Of a DNA stretch of 64,000 nucleotides, positions 26,454-37,215 are shown in pieces. The position numbers and the translations under genes are program-made. The stretch comes from Sulfobacillus thermosulfidooxidans (GTDB lineage: Bacteria > Bacillota > Sulfobacillia > Sulfobacillales > Sulfobacillaceae). The notes below the pieces were generated by a model, which saw only the letters and a list, made by a program, of their open reading frames with translations, had not been told where the DNA came from and ran no database searches. Location: positions 310,001 through 374,000 of the forward strand of contig NZ_LGRO01000002.1 in assembly GCF_001280565.1 (NCBI RefSeq). Direction: 5' to 3'. The first letter of the stretch is position 1; each line of letters starts with the position of its first letter.

Positions 26454-29087
26454 TTATGGGTGCCGCAAATTGGCTTGCGCTGCTGCCAAACGTGCAATCG
26501 GCACACGGTATGGTGAAGCACTCACATAATTGAGACCGGCCAGATGGCAAAATTCGATAGAGGAGGGATCGCCTCCGTGTTCTCCACAAATCCCCACTTT
26601 GAGATCAGGTCGCGTCTGACGGCCATCGGCTACAGCAATCTTAATTAGCCGTCCTACACCCTCCCGATCTAGCACCATAAAAGGGTTGTCAGGCAGAATT
26701 TTTTCCGCAAGATAATGGGGCAAGAACTTGCTCTCGGCATCATCCCGGCTAAAGCCAAAGGTCGTTTGCGTTAAGTCATTGGTTCCAAATGAGAAGAATT
26801 CAGCCTCTTCAGCAATGCTGCCCGCCGTTAACGCGGCACGGGGAATTTCAATCATCGTACCAATCTTGTACGGGAGAGCGATGTTTTCGGCTTCTTGCGT
26901 CCGGGCATTAACGTCCGCAATCAATTCTTTCATCTTGGTAAACTCCGCTAAGGTGCCAACCAGTGGAATCATGACTTCCACGACTGGGTGATAGCCCTCA
27001 CGAAGGAGTTGGGCCTGGGCTTGGAAAATCGCTTGGGCCTGCATCGCGTAAATTTCCGGATACACGATGCCAAGACGCACGCCACGAAAACCGAGCATCG
27101 GGTTAAATTCAAAGAGGGTCCTGGCTCGCCGCAAAATCGCTTCTAATCGCACAACATCATCTGTACGCTGCTCTTGGCGCGCTAGGGCCAGTTCTTTTTC
27201 GGTGTCGGGGATGTTCGGCAAGAATTCATGCAGGGGCGGATCCAGCAAACGAATAGTGACAGGATACCCATCCATTGCCTTGAGAATCCCGTAAAAGTCG
27301 CTTTGTTGCATCGGCAGTAATTCGTTCAACGCTTTTTGACGTTCTTCGAGTGTCTCCGCCAAAATCATTTTTTGCATGACCGGCAAGCGGTCTTGCCCCA
27401 TAAACATGTGTTCAGTTCGGCACAATCCTACCCCTTGGGCACCAAAATCCCGAGCAATTTGTGCATCTTCAGGCGTATCGGCATTCGCTTCAACGCCTAA
27501 ACGTTTCATGTCATCGGCCCACTGTAGTAGCGTCGTAAAATCTTCTGACAAGCCCGGATCCACGGTGGGAACGACTCCCAAGACCACGCGGCCTGTCCCT
27601 CCATCAATGGTAATCACATCATTGTGCGAGACCTTAACGTCACCGACGTAAAAGACCTCTTCTTCGAGATTAATTCGTACCGCCTCACAGCCCGTAACCG
27701 CTGGTTTGCCCATGCCTCGGGCCACAATGGCTGCATGTGAAGTCATGCCGCCGCGGCTAGTCAAGACCCCTTGGGCCGCCACAATTCCATGAATATCATC
27801 CGGTGTGGTTTCAGGACGCACTAATATCACGGCTTCACCTTGATTACCTCGCGCCTCAGCTTCATCCGCGTTAAATACCACTTTGCCGGAAGCAGCTCCT
27901 GGTGAAGCAGGTAATCCTTGTGCGAGGACATCCAATTTGGCTGAGGGATCAATTTGCCGGTATAACAACCGCGCTACTTGATCCGGGTCTTGCCGTAAAA
28001 TAGCCTCTTCGCGGGTAATAATTCCTTCCCGTACCAAGTCCACGGCAATTTTTACCGCAGCCCGGGCCGTGCGTTTTCCGGTCCGTGTCTGCAATAAATA
28101 GAGTTTCTCACGTTCCACAGTAAATTCGATGTCTTGCATGTCCCGGTAATGTTTTTCAAGTAGGGCACAAACCTCGGTAATTTCTTGAAACGTCTTGGGC
28201 ATTTCCTGTGCCATCTCTTGAATCGGCTTCGGCGTGCGAATGCCGGCGACCACATCTTCCCCTTGAGCATTCGTCAAGTATTCCCCATACATACCGGGTT
28301 CTCCCGTATTCGGATTTCTTGTAAATAATACCCCGGTCGCCGAAGTCGGACCCATATTTCCGAAGACCATGGACTGTACATTGACAGCCGTTCCGAGCGT
28401 CTCAGGAATTTTGTTTAACCGTCTGTAAACAATGGCACGCGGATTTTTCCACGAGTCGAAAACCGCCTTAATCGCCATCTCGAGCTGTTCCCTGGCATTT
28501 TCCGGAAATTCTCGCCCGGTAACTTCACGCACTAATTCTTTATAACGTGTAATCAGGATTTCGAGATAGGATTCGTTCAAGTCCGGATCCAAGGTCACAC
28601 CGGCTTCATCTTTGACCTCTTGCAGGATGTGCTCAAACCGGTGATGCTCCATATGCATGACCACATTGCCAAACATTTGAATAAATCGGCGGTAACTATC
28701 TAGCGCAAACCGGCGATTTTGCGTTAACCGTGCCAATCCCTCGGTAGTCTGAGTATTGAGACCCAAGTTCAGCACAGTATCCATCATGCCAGGCATAGAT
28801 ATGGGAGCTCCTGACCGGACCGAAACCAACAGTGGTTTGTCAGGATCTCCCAGTGTTCGGGATAATTTCTGTTCCAACAACCGCAGGTTCTCCCAAACCT
28901 CATCCATCATGCCTTCGGGAAACTGTCCTAACTCCTGGTAAAGATTACATGCCTCTGTCGTAATCGTAAACCCGGGAGGGACCGGTAATCCTATGTAACT
29001 CATTTCTGCTAAACCGGCGCCTTTTCCTCCCAATAAGTCACGCTGATTGGCCCGTCCTTGTTCGAACGGAAACACATACCGAGACAT
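26454..29087 (-). CDS. ppdK: Pyruvate, phosphate dikinase
   Basis: An 877-residue PPDK interconverting pyruvate, ATP and phosphate with PEP, AMP and pyrophosphate. It has the N-terminal ATP-grasp domain (GGKGAGLAEM), the swivelling phosphohistidine domain (GGMTSHAAIVARGMGKPAVTG, catalytic His and regulatory Thr) and the C-terminal PEP-binding barrel ending in VGICGEHGGDPSS. It sits directly downstream of its own regulator gene, whose last codons carry the GGAGG ribosome-binding site. Together with ppc it directs carbon toward oxaloacetate or gluconeogenesis. Confidence 0.97.
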   Translation of the reverse strand: MSRYVFPFEQGRANQRDLLGGKGAGLAEMSYIGLPVPPGFTITTEACNLYQELGQFPEGMMDEVWENLRLLEQKLSRTLGDPDKPLLVSVRSGAPISMPGMMDTVLNLGLNTQTTEGLARLTQNRRFALDSYRRFIQMFGNVVMHMEHHRFEHILQEVKDEAGVTLDPDLNESYLEILITRYKELVREVTGREFPENAREQLEMAIKAVFDSWKNPRAIVYRRLNKIPETLGTAVNVQSMVFGNMGPTSATGVLFTRNPNTGEPGMYGEYLTNAQGEDVVAGIRTPKPIQEMAQEMPKTFQEITEVCALLEKHYRDMQDIEFTVEREKLYLLQTRTGKRTARAAVKIAVDLVREGIITREEAILRQDPDQVARLLYRQIDPSAKLDVLAQGLPASPGAASGKVVFNADEAEARGNQGEAVILVRPETTPDDIHGIVAAQGVLTSRGGMTSHAAIVARGMGKPAVTGCEAVRINLEEEVFYVGDVKVSHNDVITIDGGTGRVVLGVVPTVDPGLSEDFTTLLQWADDMKRLGVEANADTPEDAQIARDFGAQGVGLCRTEHMFMGQDRLPVMQKMILAETLEERQKALNELLPMQQSDFYGILKAMDGYPVTIRLLDPPLHEFLPNIPDTEKELALARQEQRTDDVVRLEAILRRARTLFEFNPMLGFRGVRLGIVYPEIYAMQAQAIFQAQAQLLREGYHPVVEVMIPLVGTLAEFTKMKELIADVNARTQEAENIALPYKIGTMIEIPRAALTAGSIAEEAEFFSFGTNDLTQTTFGFSRDDAESKFLPHYLAEKILPDNPFMVLDREGVGRLIKIAVADGRQTRPDLKVGICGEHGGDPSSIEFCHLAGLNYVSASPYRVPIARLAAAQANLRHP

Positions 29088-29089
29088 TT

Positions 29090-29902
29090 CTAGTGGTGTC
29101 CTCCTTGTCTGATCTCTAATACTCTTGTCGCCGTTTCTTCAACGGCATGATTACTAACATCAACCACCGGGCATTTTAACCGATTGAAGATGTCCCACGC
29201 ATAGTCTAATTCTGCCACAATTCGTTCCATTGTGGCATATTGTGCTGACGATCCTAATCCTAAAGATTTTAGTCGTTGCCGTCTAATGCTCATTAATAAC
29301 TCGGCGTCAATCACTAAACCGATACTTTTGTTTCGGCCCTCTTGAAAAACCTCTTGCGGAACCGGCACTTCGGGTACCAGCGGCACATTGGCAACTTTCA
29401 GGCGATGATTTGCCAAATATAAGCTGACAGGAGTTTTGCTGGTGCGGGAAACGCCTAACAACACAATATCGGCCTCACGGATGCCCCGGGGATCTTTGCC
29501 GTCATCATACTTCACCGCAAATTCGATGGCTTCGACCCGATCAAAATATTCGCGGTCAAGCCGGTGTGAAAGGCCAGGAACCAGCTGAGGTTTCAGTCCC
29601 AGCGTGTCCTCCAAAGCTTGAATTACGGGCCCCATGACATCGACGGTGCGAATGCCAAGTTCTTCCGCACGCCGTTTTAAATACGCACTTAAATCGGGGC
29701 GCACAATTGTATAAATCACGATGGCTGTCTCGCCTGCTGCCCGTTCCAAGACGGCATCGATACCACGACAATCCGACACATTGGACAGCCGTTCAATACG
29801 AATTTCAGCTTGATCGAACTGAATTGCCGCTCCGTGGGCAACGCGTTCAGCAGTTTCGCCCAAGGAGTCGGAGACAATATAGATTCTTCCACGATGGGCC
29901 AT
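29090..29902 (-). CDS. PPDK regulatory protein (bifunctional kinase/pyrophosphorylase)
   Basis: A 270-residue DUF299/PPSR family protein that inactivates PPDK by ADP-dependent threonine phosphorylation and reactivates it by phosphorolysis. Typical features are the N-terminal IYIVSDSLGETAERVA and the P-loop-like LLGVSRTSKTPVSLYLA. Adjacency to ppdK on the same strand, three bases apart, makes PPDK rather than PEP synthase the likely target. The Bacillus homologue is called YqfL. Confidence 0.93.
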   Translation of the reverse strand: MAHRGRIYIVSDSLGETAERVAHGAAIQFDQAEIRIERLSNVSDCRGIDAVLERAAGETAIVIYTIVRPDLSAYLKRRAEELGIRTVDVMGPVIQALEDTLGLKPQLVPGLSHRLDREYFDRVEAIEFAVKYDDGKDPRGIREADIVLLGVSRTSKTPVSLYLANHRLKVANVPLVPEVPVPQEVFQEGRNKSIGLVIDAELLMSIRRQRLKSLGLGSSAQYATMERIVAELDYAWDIFNRLKCPVVDVSNHAVEETATRVLEIRQGGHH

Positions 29903-29912
29903 ATTTTTCCTC

Positions 29913-31970
29913 CTAAACTGACAGTTGCCTCAGGTCGAAGAATCGATTATAAGCTTCCCGGGCGTACGCCAACAATGATGTCCGACGCATCCTCACAGCA
30001 GGATCCGGATCATTGATCAAGACGGCATCAAATAAGGCATCCACAGCTTTAGACAAATCTTGAATAGCAATCCACCATTCATCCATGGACCCGCTATGGT
30101 TTAACGCATTGTGGGCCGCCTCCCATACTGTTTGTTCAATGGGCAATTCCCATTCAGGTATCATTTCGGGCACACGGGCATCTTTAATGACCCGGTCAAT
30201 ACGCTTGAAAGACAAAGCCACGGCTTCCCAATTTGGATCCTTAATGATTGTGGTCAGGAAATCTAATCGTTCCTGGTAGGTGTACCAGGGCAAAGATACC
30301 GATAAAATCGCGTGGGCTGTCTGTTCGGGTATCTGATGAACCTCATCTAAATAATGTTCCAATCGCGCTATGGCCAAGTCATATGATTCATCTACGGCCA
30401 TCTGATCCACCGCTAATATCTGCCCTGCCAAAGCAAATAAATCATAGGCCGGATATTGCCAAATAGCCGATTCAGCTAAAATGCGCCCAATAGCCAACGC
30501 CGCCCGGCGTAAGCCAAAAGGATCTTCCGAACCCGTCGGTTTTAACCCGTGGGCAGCTCCCTCCAAAACGGTATCCAAACGATCTAACAACACAAGAATT
30601 TGACCCATCGGAGATCTAGGAATATGATCGCCTTGAAAACCCGGGTGATATTGTTCTCCAATGGCGGTGGCCACATCGTCCGCTAATCCCTCATGACGGG
30701 CATAAATTTCCCCCATAATGCCTTGCAGTTCCGGAAATTCTTGCACGACTTGCGTTAACAAATCTGCCTTATACAACTCGATGACCGCATTAAAATGGTC
30801 TTGTTGTGTTTTATTCAAAGGCCATCGGTCCCGAGTTGCCTCAAAAAGGGCGTGTACTCTTTGAATCTTGTCCCCATACGTTCCTAATTTGGCATGGAAG
30901 ATGACACGGTCCAGCTGAGGACGACGCTCATTCAAAGAATGCTGAAGATCTACTCGGTAAAAATATAAGGCATCGGAAAGACGGGCTCGGAGGACTTTTT
31001 CGTTTCCATGTCGCACCGAATCCAAATCTGTGCCAATTCCATTGCGCACTCCAACAAAATAAGGCAACAAGGTGCCCTGCTCGCTCCATACGGGAAAATA
31101 CCGTTGATGGACACGCATCGACGTAACCACAATAGGCGCAGGAACTTCTAGAAAGGCCTCATCAAAATGTCCGAGAAAGGGCGTGGGCCATTCCACAAGC
31201 TCTGTCACCTCTTCCAACAGGTCTTCATCACGGTCAATATGTCCCTTGACACTTTCAGCCAAATCATTGGCTTCATTTTCGATCACTTGTTTACGGCGGT
31301 CGGCATCTAACATGACCAGGCCCCGTGCCAGAGCTTGTTCGTAGGAGGCAATACCGTGAATCGCCAGCGAACCCGGATGGTCAGTGCGGTTTCCATAGGT
31401 TTTCGGTTCTCCTATCACTCCAGCAATCGTGACGGGCACAAAAGTGTCATCAATCCATAAACTACACCATCTAACCGGGCGGATAAAACGATAGTCATCG
31501 CTGCCCCAGCGCATGCTACGCGGCAAAGGAATCCGGGAAAAGGCTTTTTCCACCGCAGGTGCCAACAACTCTTCCAATGGGCGAATAGGTTGGTCAATGT
31601 CCACACAGACATAGACCTTATCGCCCTCTGTCATCGTCTCCACCTCACCGGGGGACACACCTACACGCCGGCAAAATCCTAGCAAAGCTGGCGTGGGTAT
31701 ATTGTCCTTATAGGCACTCGTTAACAAAGGACCGCGAATTCTTTCCCGTAATGGATCTTGTTCCTTGCGTGCCTGGGCCATGACCACTAAACGTCTTGGC
31801 GTCGCCAACGCTTGCACATTGCGTACAACAATCCGCTGTGCTTGTAATTCTTCGACAATCAGGTTGCCAAAATTGGTGACAATATCTCGCAAATATTGGC
31901 TAGGAATTTCTTCGACGCCGACTTCCACGAAAACCTGGCGCATATCTGGAGAAATGTCGTAATCAATCAT
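29913..31970 (-). CDS. glyS: Glycyl-tRNA synthetase beta subunit
   Basis: A 685-residue beta chain of the heterotetrameric bacterial glycyl-tRNA synthetase, responsible for tRNA recognition. N-terminal [21 protein letters not shown] and the internal [12 protein letters not shown] segments are typical, and a C-terminal anticodon-binding DALR-like region is present. The ATG at 31970 has GGAGG ten bases upstream and overlaps the glyQ stop. Confidence 0.96.
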   Translation of the reverse strand: MIDYDISPDMRQVFVEVGVEEIPSQYLRDIVTNFGNLIVEELQAQRIVVRNVQALATPRRLVVMAQARKEQDPLRERIRGPLLTSAYKDNIPTPALLGFCRRVGVSPGEVETMTEGDKVYVCVDIDQPIRPLEELLAPAVEKAFSRIPLPRSMRWGSDDYRFIRPVRWCSLWIDDTFVPVTIAGVIGEPKTYGNRTDHPGSLAIHGIASYEQALARGLVMLDADRRKQVIENEANDLAESVKGHIDRDEDLLEEVTELVEWPTPFLGHFDEAFLEVPAPIVVTSMRVHQRYFPVWSEQGTLLPYFVGVRNGIGTDLDSVRHGNEKVLRARLSDALYFYRVDLQHSLNERRPQLDRVIFHAKLGTYGDKIQRVHALFEATRDRWPLNKTQQDHFNAVIELYKADLLTQVVQEFPELQGIMGEIYARHEGLADDVATAIGEQYHPGFQGDHIPRSPMGQILVLLDRLDTVLEGAAHGLKPTGSEDPFGLRRAALAIGRILAESAIWQYPAYDLFALAGQILAVDQMAVDESYDLAIARLEHYLDEVHQIPEQTAHAILSVSLPWYTYQERLDFLTTIIKDPNWEAVALSFKRIDRVIKDARVPEMIPEWELPIEQTVWEAAHNALNHSGSMDEWWIAIQDLSKAVDALFDAVLINDPDPAVRMRRTSLLAYAREAYNRFFDLRQLSV

Positions 31971-32839
31971 GACAAGGCTTCCTCCTTTGCTGCCTGGTTT
32001 TGGATCTGGTCTAAATATTTTTGTGCGGCGATGCGTGCCAAAGCTCGCATGCGTCCGAGATAGGCTTGCCGTTCAGTCACCGAAATGGCTCCTAGCGCAT
32101 CTAACGTATTGAAAACATGGGAACATTTGATCAAATATTCGTATCCCGGCCTGACGAGCCCTTGTTCCAACAGGCGTTTAGCTTCGGACTCATATAAGTC
32201 AAACAATTGAAATAAGACCGGGGCAGAAGCATGTTCAAAACTATAGGATGCTTGTTCCCATTCCACCCGGCGAAATAAGCTATCGTAACTCACACCCGGA
32301 GCCCAATCAATTGACCAAATTTCATCCACACCAACCAAATAACTCACGATACGCTCTAATCCATACGTTAATTCAGCAGAAACCGGTCGACATTCTTGTC
32401 CACCCATTTGCTGAAAATAAGTAAATTGACTAATTTCCATCCCATCGAGCCAGACTTCCCATCCTAGGCCCCATGCTCCAAGACTGGGTGCTTCCCAATT
32501 GTCTTCGACAAAGCGAATGTCGTGTTGCCGCCGGTCTAAGCCTAAATGCTCTAAACTCCCAAGATAAAGTTCAATGACGTCATCCGGAGCCGGCTTTAGT
32601 AATACCTGAAATTGATGATGTTGGTAAACGCGATTAGGATTCTCCCCATAGCGTCCATCGACCGGACGTCTGGATGGCTGAACGTAGGCCACTCGCCAGG
32701 GATCAGGCCCTAGCGCCCGAAAAAATGTTAACGGGTTCATCGTTCCTGCCCCCATTTCAATATCATAGGGCTCAGCAATCATGCACCCGTGATCTTTCCA
32801 ATAAGTTTTCAGGGCCATCACAATATCTTGTAGGGTCAA
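31967..32839 (-). CDS. glyQ: Glycyl-tRNA synthetase alpha subunit
   Basis: A 290-residue catalytic alpha chain that activates glycine. Conserved segments are [52 protein letters not shown], and the [27 protein letters not shown] motif. The start is a TTG overlapping the recO stop (TTGA), which matches the family N-terminus; translation is probably coupled. Confidence 0.96.
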   Translation of the reverse strand: MTLQDIVMALKTYWKDHGCMIAEPYDIEMGAGTMNPLTFFRALGPDPWRVAYVQPSRRPVDGRYGENPNRVYQHHQFQVLLKPAPDDVIELYLGSLEHLGLDRRQHDIRFVEDNWEAPSLGAWGLGWEVWLDGMEISQFTYFQQMGGQECRPVSAELTYGLERIVSYLVGVDEIWSIDWAPGVSYDSLFRRVEWEQASYSFEHASAPVLFQLFDLYESEAKRLLEQGLVRPGYEYLIKCSHVFNTLDALGAISVTERQAYLGRMRALARIAAQKYLDQIQNQAAKEEALS

Positions 32840-33627
32840 CGTGGCTTATTCCTCTCTTTCTCTACCATATTCTCGACTTCACGCACGAATTGCAAAGAGC
32901 GTGGCATCTGGCCAATATGACTCTCGACATATCGGCCAAAAACAGTAAAGAGCTGCTCAGCAATGAGTCCCTTGGCATCATAATTCCCAATTTTGCTAAC
33001 GTCCAGTGTCATCCACTGCTGCCATGTACGCAATGTGCCAACAGAAATTTCCATTCCATAATGATTATTCTCCCGATGAGGGGCAGGGATATGTTCATGG
33101 CAATAGAGCACATCATTCTCCCAATCCACAACAACGGTGGGAGAAACAGGACGCCTATGGCAAACCTCGCATGTATCCCATTTCGGCGCATATCCCGCCA
33201 ATTTAAGCAAGTGCCAACCCGCAGTTAAGGCAATACTTAAGGATCCCGGAGTCACGCTGAGCCGTTCCCATGCCGCAATAAGCCACGGCACAACAGCGGG
33301 GTTTGCGTCACGTTCTTGAAACATTTCATCGACGAAATCTGCTAAAAACATGGCCCAGCTTAATTTATCTAAATCTTTTTGCAACCCCGGAAAACCATCC
33401 ACCAAGTCCACGGCGGTTAAGGTATCTAAATTAGAACGCCCATGATAAACTTGACACACGACATAGGACAAAGGATAAATCCCCGCCAAGCGACTTTTAG
33501 GTCGTCTGGCCCCTTTTGCCACCGCGCCAATTTTTCCCGATTTGATGCCATATAGGGTTAAAAGCAGATCAGCTTCACGGTAGGGCCTAGATTTTAAGAT
33601 TACCATGTGGTCTTGATATTGCGCCAT
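32836..33627 (-). CDS. recO: DNA repair protein RecO
   Basis: A 263-residue recombination mediator. An N-terminal OB fold ([41 protein letters not shown]) is followed by a helical domain with zinc-binding cysteines in CEVCHRR and CHEH. It loads RecA on SSB-coated DNA with RecF/RecR. The frame is open to 33654, but ATG 33627 has GTGGAG seven bases upstream and follows the era stop by one base, so that start is used. Confidence 0.92.
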   Translation of the reverse strand: MAQYQDHMVILKSRPYREADLLLTLYGIKSGKIGAVAKGARRPKSRLAGIYPLSYVVCQVYHGRSNLDTLTAVDLVDGFPGLQKDLDKLSWAMFLADFVDEMFQERDANPAVVPWLIAAWERLSVTPGSLSIALTAGWHLLKLAGYAPKWDTCEVCHRRPVSPTVVVDWENDVLYCHEHIPAPHRENNHYGMEISVGTLRTWQQWMTLDVSKIGNYDAKGLIAEQLFTVFGRYVESHIGQMPRSLQFVREVENMVEKERNKPR

Positions 33628-33628
33628 A

Positions 33629-34519
33629 TCATGACTCCACTTTGGGATAACCAAAACGAGTCAACCATGCATCCTGATCCCGCCAGTGGCCCCGGACTTT
33701 CACCCAGAGGTCTAAGTATACCTGTTTATTGTAATATTCTTCCAAATCCTTCCGGGCAAGTTGCCCAATTTGTTTCAGCATCTGCCCATGGTTGCCAATA
33801 ATAATGGCTTTCTGACTGTCTCGTTCCACATAGATCGCGGCGCGAATATACATCAAATGATCGGAGCGGGGTTGTCTTTCTTCAATGGTCACGGCCACAG
33901 AATGCGGGACTTCATCACGTGTTTGTTCCAGAATCTTTTCACGGATGACTTCTGAAACATAAAAATCTTCGGTTTGATCGGTCACCATGTCTTCGGGAAA
34001 ATAAGGCATCCCTTCGGGCAACAGCTGCCACAATGTATCCATGAGGGGTTGTAAGCCCGACTCTAACTGGGCAGACACAACGAAATGATGACGGTACGGT
34101 GCCAATTCCAAATAGGGATCTAACCGGCCCGTTGTGTTAGCGACAAGATCGCTCTTATTTCCAATGAGGACCGCCATTTGACCCGATTGACGAATCGTTC
34201 GTGCAATCTGCAGATCTTCATCCCGTGGAGGTTTGGAGATATCCACCACATGAGCGATAATGTCAACTTCCCGCAATGCTCGCATCACTGTAGCGACCAT
34301 GCGCTCATCCAGTTTATGCTTAGGACGCAGAACACCTGGGGTATCCACAAATACGATTTGACCCTGGGCATCGTGCAAAACCCCCTGAATACGGTTGCGT
34401 GTCGTCTGGGGTTTGGGGGTGGTAATAGCGATTTTCCGACCCAACAATGCATTCAGTAAGGTCGATTTGCCTACATTGGGACGTCCCACCAGCGCAACAA
34501 ATCCTGATTTATATGCCAT
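33629..34519 (-). CDS. era: GTPase Era
   Basis: A 296-residue essential GTPase that binds 16S rRNA and helps 30S assembly. It has G1 GRPNVGKST, the G2 region with TTRNRI, G3 DTPG, G4 NKSD, and a C-terminal KH domain (VAVTIEER..., KAIIIGNHGQMLKQIG). GGAG lies before the ATG. It belongs to the conserved cdd-era-recO order. Confidence 0.97.
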   Translation of the reverse strand: MAYKSGFVALVGRPNVGKSTLLNALLGRKIAITTPKPQTTRNRIQGVLHDAQGQIVFVDTPGVLRPKHKLDERMVATVMRALREVDIIAHVVDISKPPRDEDLQIARTIRQSGQMAVLIGNKSDLVANTTGRLDPYLELAPYRHHFVVSAQLESGLQPLMDTLWQLLPEGMPYFPEDMVTDQTEDFYVSEVIREKILEQTRDEVPHSVAVTIEERQPRSDHLMYIRAAIYVERDSQKAIIIGNHGQMLKQIGQLARKDLEEYYNKQVYLDLWVKVRGHWRDQDAWLTRFGYPKVES

Positions 34520-34534
34520 ACTTTCGCTCCTTGC

Positions 34535-34939
34535 TTATTCCAGAGAAGACGGATTGAGTTGAAAACTTTCGGGCAATAATTCATGTAACCAAAAATGCTT
34601 GATGTCTTGGCCATCACCATAAGAGACATACACATGCAGATCACCAAACTCGCTAAGAACTTGCCGACATCCCCCGCAGGGCATCGCCAAGCTCTTATCC
34701 CCAACGATAAAGATAGCATCAAATAGACGTGAGCCTGATGACACTGCAGACGCTACAGCCGCTCGTTCCGCACATAAACTCAAAGGATAGCTTGCGTTTT
34801 CAACATTGCAACCAATAAAGATTTGCCCGTCACGACTCAACAAGGCCGCCCCCACTGGAAAATGGGAGTAAGGTACATAGGCATGATGACGCACTGCAAT
34901 CGCCTTTTCACGAAGAACGTCTGGTGATATTGTCGACAC
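34535..34939 (-). CDS. cdd: Cytidine deaminase
   Basis: A 134-residue homotetrameric-type cytidine deaminase in pyrimidine salvage. The zinc/active site is CNVENASYPLSLCAERAA together with PCGGCRQVL. The frame opens at 34978 inside the preceding gene's end, but GTG 34939 (VSTISPDVLREKA), with a GGAG..GGTGG stretch before it, gives the normal family N-terminus. Confidence 0.93.
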   Translation of the reverse strand: MSTISPDVLREKAIAVRHHAYVPYSHFPVGAALLSRDGQIFIGCNVENASYPLSLCAERAAVASAVSSGSRLFDAIFIVGDKSLAMPCGGCRQVLSEFGDLHVYVSYGDGQDIKHFWLHELLPESFQLNPSSLE

Positions 34940-34964
34940 CTGACCACCGTCTCCTTTACGCCAT

Positions 34965-36242
34965 TCAGTCATCCTCATCGTTGGTTTGCTCGGGCTTTTG
35001 CGCTTTGATAATCACGCGTGCAACGCGCCGGCCAACAACTTTGGAAACCGTAAACTCAAGATTATCCCACCGGACGATCTCTCCTTCCACAGGAGCTCGC
35101 CCCAACAAGTGCAAAATTAATCCCCCCACCGTATCAAAATCTTCATGCGGCAAGTCTACATCTAAAATATCATTTACTTCTTCCAATTGAACCATGCCTG
35201 CCACGTCAATGACTCCATCGTCTAGCTGACGTATTGGTTGATCTTCCTGGTCGTATTCATCTTGGATCTCACCGACAATTTCTTCGAGCAAATCTTCAAT
35301 AGTTACAATACCGGCGGTTCCACCATATTCATCCAGTACGACAGCAATCTGGGTTCTTTGACGCCTAAAATCTGCCAGCAATTCATCCACTTTTTTGGTT
35401 TCAGGAATATATAACACAGGGCGAGCCAATTCTCCAATCGGCGTTTGGGGATCGCGTTCTTTTAAATAAGCCAAAATATCTCGGGCATAAATAACCCCTA
35501 CGACATCATCAATTGTTTTTCGAAACACAGGAAGACGGGAATGGCCCCAATGTATGACCGCATCCCACGCTTCCCGCAGAGGTGCCGTGTCGGGCAACGC
35601 ATTCACGTCAATTCGTGGCACCATCACTTCTCGCGCCACTGTCTCACCTAAATCAAAGATGCCCTGAATCATTTGTCTTTCGTCAGCTTCTAATAAACCT
35701 TCTTCTTCGCCTACTTCGACCATGCTCCGGATTTCCTCTTCAGTCAAAAGACGGCCTCCTTCAGCGCGAGCGCCAAACAGACGAATAATGCCCACCCCAA
35801 ACCAGGTGAGCACACGCACGACCGGATAGAATATTCGGGCCGAGGCTTCAAGGAAAAAGGCAAAACGCAATGCCACACGTTCGGAATTATGTGCTGCATA
35901 GGTCTTAGGAATAATTTCTGCCACTAACAAAATGAATAACGTCATCACTACGGTGGCAATGGCAATTCCATTGCTGCCAAAATAATAGATAAATACACCG
36001 GTGGCAATTGTCGATGCCATGATATTGGTTAAATTGTTGCCGAACAACACCGTTCCTAGTAACCTATTGGGTTGTTCTACTAAGCGCTCTAGCCAACGTC
36101 CCTGTTTATGCCCTTCCTCGACGAGATTGCGGACTTTTCCCCGCGATAAGGACATCATCGCGGTTTCCGTCATCGAGTACATTGCCGAGAGGCCCACAAG
36201 AACAATTAGTACTACTATCGGGCCCCACCGTATAGCTCTCAC
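34965..36242 (-). CDS. Hemolysin C/CorC-type membrane protein with CBS domains
   Basis: A 425-residue protein with an N-terminal DUF21/CNNM membrane domain (four helices up to ~residue 165), two CBS domains (VMVPRIDVNALPDTAPLREAW and PVLYIPETKKVDELLADFRRQRTQIAVVLDEYGGTAGIVTIEDLLEEIVGEI) and a C-terminal CorC_HlyC domain. The family is linked to magnesium or cobalt efflux. The GTG start has AAGGA nine bases upstream. The 3' end overlaps the open frame into cdd. Confidence 0.9.
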   Translation of the reverse strand: MRAIRWGPIVVLIVLVGLSAMYSMTETAMMSLSRGKVRNLVEEGHKQGRWLERLVEQPNRLLGTVLFGNNLTNIMASTIATGVFIYYFGSNGIAIATVVMTLFILLVAEIIPKTYAAHNSERVALRFAFFLEASARIFYPVVRVLTWFGVGIIRLFGARAEGGRLLTEEEIRSMVEVGEEEGLLEADERQMIQGIFDLGETVAREVMVPRIDVNALPDTAPLREAWDAVIHWGHSRLPVFRKTIDDVVGVIYARDILAYLKERDPQTPIGELARPVLYIPETKKVDELLADFRRQRTQIAVVLDEYGGTAGIVTIEDLLEEIVGEIQDEYDQEDQPIRQLDDGVIDVAGMVQLEEVNDILDVDLPHEDFDTVGGLILHLLGRAPVEGEIVRWDNLEFTVSKVVGRRVARVIIKAQKPEQTNDEDD

Positions 36243-36281
36243 CGGTTTTTGTCCTTCCCCTTTCGCCGTCCCGGTCAGTTT

Positions 36282-36779
36282 TCAATGATCTTGCGATGTC
36301 GGGTGACCATGCCAAGTACGAGGCAGCCAAATAACCATCAACAGAATTCCCACCAGTACTAGCAACAATAAAATGGTTACCCCCCGCTCATTGTTCCATC
36401 GTACCATAAATTCCTCGCCAAATGACGGCAACCGTGGCACGAAAACCCATAAACCCAACAAGGCGGCTCCGATGGCGGCTAGTAGGACGGCGCCAGCTGC
36501 AACATCCTTCGCCGTCTGGGCTAAGGGATGAATTTCTGGACTCGCCAAATCCACCACGGCTTCTACCGCTGTATTCAACATTTCGGCTACCATCACCACC
36601 ATAATGGCAGCTAATACCACAATAAACTCGCGTTTAGGCAAATTCAGTATCCATCCCAAAATCATCACAAATGCGGCAGTAAAAAAATGTAAGCGTAAAT
36701 TCCTTTGTGTGACGAACGCATAACGCAAGCCTGAAAACGCGTACCGAAAAGATTCTTGAAGGTTTTCAGCGCGTTTCAC
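36282..36779 (-). CDS. dgkA: Diacylglycerol/undecaprenol kinase
   Basis: A 165-residue integral membrane kinase of the DgkA type; Gram-positive members phosphorylate undecaprenol for cell-wall lipid carrier recycling. The EMLNTAVEAVVDL helix and AKDVAAGAVLL are the catalytic signatures. After the usual three helices it has an extra C-terminal hydrophobic segment (~133-152), longer than the ~120-residue norm. The GTG start overlaps the ybeY 3' end by 14 bases. Confidence 0.88.
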   Translation of the reverse strand: MKRAENLQESFRYAFSGLRYAFVTQRNLRLHFFTAAFVMILGWILNLPKREFIVVLAAIMVVMVAEMLNTAVEAVVDLASPEIHPLAQTAKDVAAGAVLLAAIGAALLGLWVFVPRLPSFGEEFMVRWNNERGVTILLLLVLVGILLMVIWLPRTWHGHPTSQDH

Positions 36780-37215
36780 GACTTAGGCCGATGCCTCCTA
36801 AAATCTCTTCCGTTTTGGCCATCATTCGCTGCTCCTCGTCGGGTGTCTCATGATCCCAGCCCAGCAAATGCAAGATGCCATGCACTGTTAAGAATCCCAG
36901 TTCCCGCTCAAAACTATGCCCATATTCGAGAGCTTGTTGGCGCGTCCGGTCCAACGAAATCACAATATCTCCTAAAACAGGATCGTCAAACGCGTCCTCT
37001 CCTTCTCGTTGACTAAAGGACAAGACATCCGTCGGACGATCCACACCCCGATACGTGCGGTTCAACTCGTGAATTGTCGAATCATCCGTCAGAACAATAC
37101 TGAGCTCGGCGTCCTCAAGCCCGCCTAGATTATCGAGAGCTGCGATGGCTACCCGTCGAACGGTCTCCTCCAATTCGGCGGATGAACCGGGAGGACTTTC
37201 CACCCATATGTCCAT
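36766..37215 (-). CDS. ybeY: Endoribonuclease YbeY (rRNA maturation factor)
   Basis: A 149-residue metalloprotein for 16S rRNA processing and quality control. The zinc-binding HGILHLLGWDHETPDEE motif (HxxxHxxxxxH) and LNRTYRGVDRPTDVLSF are diagnostic. AGAGGAG lies eight bases before the ATG. The first 86 bases overlap the 3' end of pgpH in another frame, unusually long for this cluster. Confidence 0.95.
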   Translation of the reverse strand: MDIWVESPPGSSAELEETVRRVAIAALDNLGGLEDAELSIVLTDDSTIHELNRTYRGVDRPTDVLSFSQREGEDAFDDPVLGDIVISLDRTRQQALEYGHSFERELGFLTVHGILHLLGWDHETPDEEQRMMAKTEEILGGIGLSRETR

